In this document: one piece after another, positions 1-6,737 of the stretch
Position numbering within the stretch: the first letter of the stretch is position 1
Layout of the letters: every line of letters begins with the position of its first letter
Assembly (NCBI GenBank): GCA_005223375.1
Contig: RXOD01005488.1
Coordinates: forward strand, 1-13,815
Length of the DNA: 13,815 bases
Direction: 5' to 3'
Source: Amoebophrya sp. AT5.2
Taxonomy: Eukaryota; Sar; Dinophyceae; Syndiniales; Amoebophryaceae
Translations under genes and position numbers: made by a program
Notes under the pieces: model-generated
What the model was told of the DNA's origin: nothing
What the model saw: the letters and a program-made list of their open reading frames with translations, nothing else
Databases searched by the model: none

Positions 1-71
1 AGAAAGGAAGTCCACTGTATACGTTACGGCACATAACAAATGATTCTACATTTTTACATCTACTATATGAT

Positions 72-395
72 TTATGATGATTTCCAGTGGAACTTATCCC
101 AGCTTTTCGGGCTGCTGGGATCCAGCGACAGTAACAGAATGGGCGTCAGTGGTCTCCTCCTACTTGTGTGAGTTCCCCCACCGCAAGCAGGTGCCTTCGG
201 AGTTGCCACCAACACTTACCTGTTACCATCCGTGGGACGGTATCTGCTCAACCAACCATAAAACATCAAAAAAAATAGTAATATAAAGTAGGTAGAAGAT
301 CGATGGATCATGGATCTTGATCTTGATCGTTGTTGTCGCTCTCCATCCGCTCGCGCACACTCTCCTCTTTTTTCGTCCGCGTATGCTTCGTCCAT
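72..395 (-). CDS. Possible small single-TM protein, two exons (88 aa model)
   Basis: Unrecognised. On the minus strand an ATG at 395-393 opens a 58-codon frame ending at a textbook donor (CAG|GTAAGTG; last exon base 220). Without splicing it meets TAA immediately. Removing a 57-nt GT-AG intron (163-219) restores the same frame, which then runs to TAA at 74-72, giving about 88 residues. The N-terminal part is polar (starts MDEAYADEKRGE), followed by Arg/Ser repeats (RSRSRS) and one hydrophobic segment around residues 36-49 (YFILLFFLMFYGWL). A short Arg/Ser/Pro-rich tail follows. The acceptor choice (ACAAG) is weak and a later AG (CCCAG, in the same frame) is also possible. The frame is shorter than 60 codons before splicing. 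A plus-strand reading of 74-286 exists but looks less protein-like. The gene is inferred only from frame plus the strong donor. Confidence 0.35.
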
Positions 396-783
396 TCTTC
401 TTTCTTCCGGGCCCAGGGGAGAAGATACAAGCTACACTTGATCACTTGAACATCATCGATGGACTATTGTTTTACTACCTGGAGGACAGACTATTGCTTT
501 TGCATCAGCATACATTCTTCACAATTTCTATAAATCGGCAGTAACAAATAAAGCAATCCAGCACATACCTTTTTATCCGGGGCATTATCCTCTTACTATA
601 GCGTGGAAGTCGTCCACACTATCCTCCAGCTGCACAGACCTAACATCGCTCTTCCTAGAATACTGCTCGACGCAGTTGCGGACACAACCAGGAAAGCCTG
701 GTGTTTTACTTTCTTATTAGTTCTACGTCTACCACTACCTCAAGCTCGTGCTCGCTCACATCAATACAAACACATAGTCATAG
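396..783. other. Gene-poor stretch between divergent genes
   Basis: This separates the possible minus-strand gene at 72-395 from the plus-strand membrane gene at 784 and should hold both 5' regions. No confident gene was found. On the minus strand 713-585 is open for 42 codons with a protein-like composition (contains QLEDSVDDFHAIVRG) and a GTAAGA donor at 596-591, so it could be an exon. The complementary plus-strand frame (from 603) is equally open, so the strand cannot be decided. Pyrimidine-rich tracts followed by AG near 720-760 could act as trans-splice acceptors for the gene at 784. Confidence 0.4.
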
Positions 784-2622
784 ATGATGAAGGTGGAACA
801 CCAGCCCCTGCTCGTTGGCCCTCCGGTCCGTGCCAGTGTCGCCATTGGCGACGTCGACCCCTGGACGCTCCTGGCGAGCGAGGATGAGTTCGGCCCCGAC
901 CAGGGAGCGCGCCGCTGGGGCGAAATTCTGGTGCGAGCGAAGGTGACAGGGGAGGTCATTCTGATGCGATCGAAGCTTCCAATCATTGTGATGGACGCGA
1001 CCGTGAAAACAACGTGGACCTACACGCGAGGCGTCTGCTTGCTCGAACAACCCAAGCGGATGGAGGAACTTCAGGTACTTACTTACAGCCTTGTAGCTAT
1101 GCCGATGAATGTTCATCCAGGAGCGACATGCCATTGCCCGTCCTGTAGCATGCATCCTGCTCCGTGGACCGTGGTCCTAAAAATTGAAGATTGCTGATTG
1201 CTGCAATTCTTCTAATACTTATACGGTACTAGCGGTACTTTACTTATATTCTTTCAGCTGCAGCAGGTCCCTCCAGGGGCCCTAGGTCAACGAAGCTGGT
1301 CATTTCATCAGGATGCTCGTGTGGTGCTTTTAGAACGCTCGCCCCCTTCTTTGACGTATAGGTAGACCGATCAATGATCATCATGTAGCTCTTCCCTTAT
1401 AATGAAAAATGCATTTGGTTCCATCGATCCCCTCCATCATTACGAGAAGGCGCTGAATGCGGACGGCGGCTCTCCACCTCCGGATGAGAAGACGAGTTAC
1501 AACACTTCTGCCCTCGTCCCCGTCGAGTTTCGCAAGGACAGCATTTCGCTGCAGGAGATCGATAAGTTGGCGTGCAGTAGGACGTTTTTTGGCTTTAGCG
1601 AATTCTTTAGGCACGCCTGCTGCTGGCGCTGTGGCGGCAAGCGCGTCGCGGATGACTGGCGCGTCTACGTGCACGGCGATCGGGAGCCCGAGCTGGAGGC
1701 TTCCGAAGAGAGACGGCTCTACCAGTGGGTCGTGGTGAACGGGACGCTGAAGCCAGTCTCGCCGCTGAGTTTCGAACTGCACCACTTGGACTTGACGGCG
1801 GGAGGATCCCGCGTGGAGGCGATCGTGCGACGCTTCTCACTGGCCAGGGCGTTCGCCCTCGGATGGTGGTTCCTGCTCCTGTTTGCGTTCATGGGAAACC
1901 ACCTCGAGGTCCCAAGGTCGTGGACTAGTAGAGGAACAGGTCCAGGTGCGGGCGAAAACAAAGGAGGAGACGAGGTGCCAGCTGGGGCTGCTCCCCAACA
2001 TCAACAAGCAGAAGACGAGGCACAGGCACACGACCGCACGAGCGGCATGCTGCCGCTGATGTTGCCCCCGTCTCTGACGGTCGGGCTGCCCGTTCTCACG
2101 TACTGGTTCGTCTGGGTGGTCCTTCTTGAGATCGCGCACTCTGCGGGAATCTCATTCCAGAACGCGCTCGAAAAATTGCGCAGGCAGAAAAGGCATTTGT
2201 TACACAGGAACCAGCTGGGCAGTCCTGTGGGGCCGAATGGAGAAAACGCAAAAAACGCACGCAAGACCTGCGCGCTAATCACCGACGTGATTGAAGAGGG
2301 AGAGGATGGAGGTGGAAATATTAAAGTGGGAGCGGACTGCACGACTAACTATATCGAGGACCGGGTGATGGTGCAAAACATTGCGTCGCGGGTAGGGGAA
2401 AACCGGCATCACATGCAAGAGGAGGACAGACGTATCTACCACCGCGACCGCTGCGGCGACGGCAACCGCTGCGGGATGTGGTGGGATTGGGCTCTCCATA
2501 CGCTGCTATGGTATGTGCCGGTCCTGATCACGCTGTGGCTCCTCGTTTGCGCGTCAATTAAGCAGAGGAGGCTGAACGAATCATATCGAAGTCCAAACCT
2601 TCTAGCGTTTTGGAATACATAG
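784..2622 (+). CDS. Unrecognised three-TM membrane protein, paralog A (542 aa model)
   Basis: Function unknown. It is recognised as a gene because it aligns along most of its length with the gene at 3326-4872. The start is ATG 784, with an in-frame TAG at 781-783. Exon 1 (784-1074) ends EEL-Q before GTACTTAC, at the same phase-0 position as in the paralog. My best model adds exon 2 (1258-1361, after TTCTTTCAG) and exon 3 (1389-2622), joined across a 27-nt GTAGAC...GTAG intron; the total is 543 codons in frame. The exon 2 region is uncertain because the paralog has no counterpart. Exon 3 carries a Cys/Arg patch (ACCWRCGG), the motif DWRVYVHGD, RLYQWVVVNGTL, TM segments at about 1846-1900, 2080-2142 and 2491-2553, and a conserved loop (VGPNGENAKNARKT, IASRVGENRH). 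An approximately 45-residue polar insert rich in Gly, Gln, Glu and Ala lies between TM1 and TM2. It is probably an integral membrane protein of unknown location. Confidence 0.7.
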
Positions 2623-3325
2623 TTACTTTACCTTGGGTGGTGCTCGTGCTGTGCCTGTCGTGAAGAAGTAGAAGATGTCATGACACGAACAAGTGAACGC
2701 TCCTCCTCAGGCTGCACCATCCAGGTAGGAGCAACTACAGGTCAGGGATCAGAGTACCTCCTCGAAAAAGGCGAGATCCACTTCTAGCACCAGGATGAAG
2801 CAGAAAAATGGGAAATGCACGTGCACCAGAACCACAACCAGTTCGGAAACGAGTACGAGGACGATAGCGGTACATACCGAGGATAGACGGTCTCGCTATA
2901 CGTTTTTCTTCCGAAAATGTGAAGATCCAGCAAACGTCTTGATCTTGAAGATACGGATCTGAACTTGAAGATCACTTGTTCCCTCGCTCGAAGTAGAAAC
3001 GCTACCCACGATCACAAAGCAAAAGCCTGGAGTTCCCACATTGCATCGCCAACATCTCCTTCTACAACATCGTGGACCTCCGCCTCACCCGAAGCAGACA
3101 GGCATAGTTCATTCGCATCTTCGTCGGACTTGTTGTACGTCGTAGAAGTACGTCTCTATCGTTGTACGCCAACTCCTCTCCACCACGTAGCTACCACTAC
3201 CTACCACTCCGGTTGAAGGACTGCTACTGCTTTCATCGCGTCGGTCTTTCTCTTCTTCTAATATCACTATCTTTCTACCTGTACCTACGACTTCTACCTC
3301 TTGCTCTCGCAGTCGCTCAAAGAAA
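2623..3325. other. Spacer between the tandem membrane-protein genes
   Basis: No gene can be supported. Immediately after the TAG of paralog A the same frame stays open for 54 codons (2623-2784, containing REEVEDVMTRTSERSSS and GSEYLLEKGEIHF), and after another TAG for 32 more (to 2883). These segments are protein-like but have no good start. A second frame is open from about 2732 to 2962 and is Ser/Thr/Lys/Arg-rich. Part of this could be a short exon or 3' UTR. The last 120 bases are pyrimidine-rich with several AGs, suitable for splice acceptors before ATG 3326. The phrase ctaccactacct occurs upstream of both paralogs (731-742, 3192-3203). Confidence 0.4.
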
Positions 3326-4872
3326 ATGAATATGAACGTCCGCCGCGAACAAGAACAAGAGCCCATGCTGGTCGGCGCCCCCGTGCGCGGCACCGTGGCG
3401 ATCGGCGACGTGGATCCCTGGACTCTGATGTCGGGCGATTTTCAGGGGTCTGACGAGCCGCAACGCTGGGGCGAAATTATGCTCCGCGCCATGTTGAGAT
3501 CGGAGTACCAGACGGGGAATGTGAGGGTCGAACACACGTGGACCAGCATGAACAGCGTCCGCCTGCTCGAACAACCCACACGGATGGAGGAAGTTCAGGT
3601 GCCACTGCTTTCGCTGATGTAGAGGCTGTACTACAAAATGAAAGAATACTGAATAAAACTATAAATCATTTATTTTGTAGAAGGAAAAGCTATCACATCA
3701 GCGGCTATCAATCAGCAGTACGTAGAGCACGTTGCACTTCCTTGCATTCGAAGTCGTTGCTAAAAATGCTAAGAAAGTAGTCCCACATCGCCTCGCATAG
3801 TCAAGGCAGAAGCTGTGGCTGTCATGAGCTGGCCAATCACGAAATAAATGGTTCACAACTACAGGTGCGAGCCAAGTACTTACAGGTGTGCGAGCAGACG
3901 AGCCCGCGCAATGCGGACGGCAGCTCTCCGGAAGAAGACCTCCAAAAGGAAAACGAGACCGCTACGGTTGTCGTCCCTGCCGGGTTTCGCAAGGACGCCA
4001 TTACCCTGCAGGAGATCGACGAACTGCCCTGCAGTAAAACGTTTTTCTGCTGCCACGACTTCTTCATCTGCGCCTGCTGCTGCTGCTTCGGCGGCGAGCG
4101 CGTCGAGAACGACTGGCGCGTGTACGTGCATGGCGACCAGCAGCCAGCGCTGGAAGCTGCCGAGGAGAAGCGGCTCTACCAGTGGGTGTTGGTGAACGGG
4201 ACATTGAAGTCCATGTCGCCGCTGGCCTCCGACCTGGAAGACCTCGACTTGGCCCAGGGCGGCTTCCGCGTGCAGGCGGTCGTGAAGCGGTTCGCACTGG
4301 CGAAGTGGTTCTCGCTCGTGTGGTGGGTTTTGCTGCTCGCTCTGGTCCTGGTTCTGCACTTCGCGTTTGGAGACAAGAAAAGCATCATTCCGTGGTCGCT
4401 CGCGGGCCCGCCGGTTCTGGCTTACTGGCTGGTGGTCTTCATCCTCCTGCAGGTCGCACACTCGGCCGGGCTGTCGTTCCAAAAGGGGCTGGAAACGCTT
4501 CGCAGGGGGAAAAACTTTCTGGTGGGCGCAGGGGACCTGGGCAGTGCTACCGTTGGGCCGAACGGCGAAAACGCAAAAAACGCACGCAAAACTGGCGCGC
4601 TGATCACCGACGTGGTCGGAGAAGGTGCGAATACAAACACGAAAGGCAAAGGAGGGAACGCGAAAAGTATCGACGAGGACCACGCGATGGTTTCAAGAAT
4701 TGCCTCCCGGGTGGGCGAAAACCGGCACGTCATGGGCGCGGAGGACAAACGGATCTGGGACAATGAACTCTGCTGCAGGTCGCTCTTCGAAAGGGCTCCG
4801 CGTTTCTGGATTTGGTACTTCCCCCTCGCTGTCACCGTCGGACTCGTCGCCGCCATGGCTAGATGGATGTAG
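3326..4872 (+). CDS. Unrecognised three-TM membrane protein, paralog B (about 420-426 aa)
   Basis: Tandem paralog of the gene at 784-2622, about 700 bp downstream in the same orientation. Exon 1 (3326-3598, 91 codons) shares LVG-PVR, VAIGDVDPWTL, RWGEI and LLEQP-RMEE with paralog A. Its frame stops soon after, so a phase-0 intron is required. The acceptor is CTACAG at 3864 (426 aa) or TTACAG at 3885 (419 aa); both keep frame. The apparent donor GTGCCACTG is weak. The second exon carries a striking Cys cluster (FFCCHDFFICACCCCF, 7 Cys in 16 residues, about 151-166), then NDWRVYVHGD, RLYQWVLVNGTL, TM segments at about residues 239-259, 268-291 and 404-424, and the loop VGPNGENAKNARKT and IASRVGENRH. 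The C-terminus ends within a few residues of the last TM. It lacks the long TM1-TM2 insert of paralog A. The longest antisense frame (4683-3880) is a GC-rich shadow. Function unknown. Confidence 0.75.
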
Positions 4873-4963
4873 ATTTACCATGTAGGACCACGCGGTCGTC
4901 GTCGTCGATGAGGATGAGTATGTAAGTCTACGTACGGTATATTGTACTAGGCAAAAGGAAAAA

Positions 4964-5044
4964 ATGGTCAAGCTCAAGGTCACGGAGGGGAGCGTGAATG
5001 AGTCCTTTTATGCGCACTCGCTAGGAAAACAAAGGAAAGCATGA
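4964..5044 (+). CDS. Possible 26-aa small ORF
   Basis: Starts AAAAAATGG, a good eukaryotic context, and encodes 26 residues (begins MVKLKVTEGSVNESFYAH, ends GKQRKA). It sits about 90 bp after the stop of paralog B. Its TGA overlaps the ATG of the next ORF (CATGAAC). The composition is protein-like, but the length gives little statistical support. It could be a real micropeptide, part of a gene with a frameshift or missed intron joining it to 5041-5106, or chance. Confidence 0.2.
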   Translation: MVKLKVTEGSVNESFYAHSLGKQRKA

Positions 5045-5106
5045 ACATGATGAGCAAGACAGCGATCCAGAAGCTGTTCCACCGCTCGAAAAAAAACAAA
5101 AAGTAA
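5041..5106 (+). CDS. Possible 21-aa lysine-rich small ORF
   Basis: Begins at an ATG overlapping the stop of the ORF at 4964-5044 (ATGA) and encodes 21 residues (ATG, Asn, two further Met, then SKTAIQKLFHRSKKNKK). Together the pair would give a basic peptide of about 47 residues if a +1 shift or unseen splice joined them. There is no homolog I recognise. Weak support. Confidence 0.18.
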   Translation: MNMMSKTAIQKLFHRSKKNKK

Positions 5107-5421
5107 AAAATTGAAACAAAGTCAAAGACTATGACTAGTATGACAGACCATCACAATCCATATCCATGACTGCGAGTGAGATTTTTTTGGCTATACTTTT
5201 TAGTGTGTGTGGCGGTGATGAAGTAAGTAACATCTACTACACGCAGCATGCTTTATGAACTGAACAGCAACAAACTGCAACTGTGAGTCACTTCAAAACA
5301 GGAGGTCGGCAGTAGTGTCCTCAGTATTAACTTTTTCAGGACTCTGTCGCGCCGCCGTGCTGTGGGCGAACTAGAACTAGCTTGCTTCAGAAATCATGTG
5401 GGAATTTTAGATCGTCAGAGA

Positions 5422-5440
5422 GAAGAGAAGTCTTCTCTTC
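5422..5440. repeat. Perfect 19-base palindrome
   Basis: Reads gaagagaagtcttctcttc: two 9-base arms around a single central t. As RNA it would be a purine/pyrimidine stem with almost no loop; as DNA it could be a dyad protein site. It lies inside an open but unsupported frame (5340-5522). Confidence 0.6.
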
Positions 5441-5887
5441 AGCAAAAGCATTGCAGAAAATAAATTGTCTAGTACGTGAAGACATTCTAAATGAAAATCC
5501 TATCAGCAGAAGCGAGCTACCCTAGCCAACTAGTAGTAGGAACTATCTCTATCTACTGCCAACAAATAAGAAGTTGTATTTGTTGTATTGATTCATTCTA
5601 TCGGATGATGTAGGAAACAAGTAAAATTGAAATTTTAGTTTTGCCCTCGTGCGTTACCTTAGAATGTTTGCACGACGAGAGACCGCAGACGTATACGCTA
5701 AACGCCATTACTTCTACCTATGTGACGTTCAACAAAGAACTCAGCTAGTATTTTTTGGCACCAGACGAGACCGCCGTCGCCCGGATGCGTAGATCATCAT
5801 GATTGATCAAGCACCTGGGTTTAGGATTAGGTCGCTGCACCTCTACCTGTAGCTTCGCGCTATAAATATGATTCTTACGCAGTGAAT

Positions 5888-5923
5888 CAAAATCGTTCAC
5901 TCGCCTGGGCGAGAGCGATTTTG
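5888..5923 (+). repeat. Compound hairpin with Sm-like sequence
   Basis: The arms CAAAATCG (5888-5895) and CGATTTTG (5916-5923) enclose a second stem, CTCGCC (5900-5905) with GGCGAG (5908-5913). The internal loop is TTCA opposite AG and the terminal loop is TG. All 14 base pairs are perfect. The right arm reads AGCGATTTTGGTC, which resembles an Sm-site-like U-rich run. It may be a structured RNA or a mobile-element remnant; no known RNA was recognised. Confidence 0.5.
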
Positions 5924-6202
5924 GTCATTGACTTTCTTCATGTATAATCTACTTGATCTAAGTACATCAAGTTCAGGGCCTTTCAGTGAAAGCACGAAAA
6001 GTAGAAGTACCTAGATCAGATTCAGAAGCATGCATCATGATAAAGGTGGTTTTTATTTTGCTGAATGCTGATTGATTGGCGAAAGAATTGCGCAAAAAGC
6101 AGAACTTCAACTTACTCGCAGCAAGTTGTACTTAGTCGTCGCTGCAAAAGGCAATTTCTGGATCTGGAGCGTTCGCCGCGAAGGAAAGAAAAAACTAAAG
6201 GC

Positions 6203-6220
6203 GAGAATCACTTGATTCTC
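6203..6220. repeat. Short perfect hairpin
   Basis: GAGAATC (6203-6209), a 4-base loop ACTT, then GATTCTC (6214-6220). It is in a non-coding stretch. There is no T-run after it and no neighbour to suggest a role. Confidence 0.45.
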
Positions 6221-6363
6221 TCGTGCTGGCTCCCTCGTATTGGTCGTGATCAAAAACGCATTCCAGCGATCGATGATGATCCAAATTCAACGTACTCGTA
6301 CTAGTAGAAGCTCTAATTATCGAAAACGAAATCTTGTTACAACAAAATCATGCTATGACTAGT

Positions 6364-6480
6364 ATGTTTTCCTCGTGCTCGTGCAGCATGGTGCGACGAT
6401 CCACGCTGGTCCGCGCTAGCCTGTTTATAAACAAGCTCGTGCTACCGATCTACGTGCTGCACTCGATTCTAAAAGAATGA
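6364..6480 (+). CDS. Possible 38-aa hydrophobic small ORF
   Basis: An ATG-to-TGA frame of 39 codons too short for routine ORF calling. The peptide starts MFSSCSCSMVRRSTLV and ends with a hydrophobic helix-like stretch (LVLPIYVLHSILKE). Its GC content is higher than the surrounding sequence. It includes the 10-base palindrome GTTTATAAAC (6422-6431). No homolog recognised; it could be an isolated exon or chance. Confidence 0.25.
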   Translation: MFSSCSCSMVRRSTLVRASLFINKLVLPIYVLHSILKE

Positions 6481-6701
6481 GAAACTGTCTTATGTGCGAG
6501 ATCCGGTTCATCTTCATGTAGTAGTAGTTGTAGAAGTAGTAATCCTTATTAGTAAACAGAGATCAACTTCAACGCTAGCGCCACAAGCGCTTGTAATATT
6601 TATTGTCTGCCGACTAAAATTCCCCTTCTAATCTACCAGGTGGACGATTCAATGTGCCTGCTCTGTCTCGTCTGAGTTTTTCTTTTATTTTCATCGTCCA
6701 T

Positions 6702-6737
6702 CATCTACCAGACCATGTTTTTCCATCTACCAGACCA
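6702..6737 (+). promoter_or_regulatory. Duplicated splice-acceptor block at the gene start
   Basis: The 14-mer catctaccagacca occurs at 6702-6715 and again at 6724-6737 (period 22). Each contains CTACCAG, a typical acceptor. Splicing (cis or spliced-leader trans) at the first AG (6711) leaves ATG 6715 as the first codon after only three bases. Splicing at the second (6733) removes that ATG and makes Met at 6841 the next in-frame start. This decides between a 909-residue and an 867-residue protein. Confidence 0.5.

Larger units (their letters stand above)
4873..6714. other. Long stretch without a confident gene
   Basis: About 1.8 kb, more AT-rich than the flanking genes. I see no conserved domain. 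It contains three very short ORFs (4964-5044, 5041-5106, 6364-6480; separate entries), an ATG-less open frame of 61 codons after a good acceptor (CTTTTTCAG, 5340-5522), a perfect 19-base palindrome (5422-5440), a compound hairpin (5888-5923), and a 7-bp hairpin (6203-6220). The 79-codon ORF at 6065-6304 is basic and low-complexity and has no credible coding signal. The final part (6640-6714) is pyrimidine-rich and leads into the splice acceptors before ATG 6715. Confidence 0.5.

Noticed and set aside
74..286. 70-codon plus-strand ORF at the window start
   Set aside because: Composition is Pro/Ser/Cys-rich and noisy; the minus strand has a better frame and a consensus donor.
1402..2622. Treating Met 1402 as the start of a separate gene
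   Set aside because: Paralog B shows that the upstream exon belongs to the same protein family, so 1402 is internal.
2620..2787. Stop-codon reassignment
   Set aside because: Reassigned stops are known from one Amoebophrya strain, and open frame follows the TAG here. But PPIH ends at TGA exactly where the family ends, and paralog A stops where paralog B does.
3880..4683. 267-codon minus-strand ORF
   Set aside because: Lies wholly antisense to paralog B. The plus strand is supported by similarity to paralog A, so this is a GC-rich shadow frame.
784..4872. TMEM43-like identity for the membrane pair
   Set aside because: YQWV and the multi-TM layout are faintly reminiscent, but no extended motif matches by eye. 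Left unnamed.
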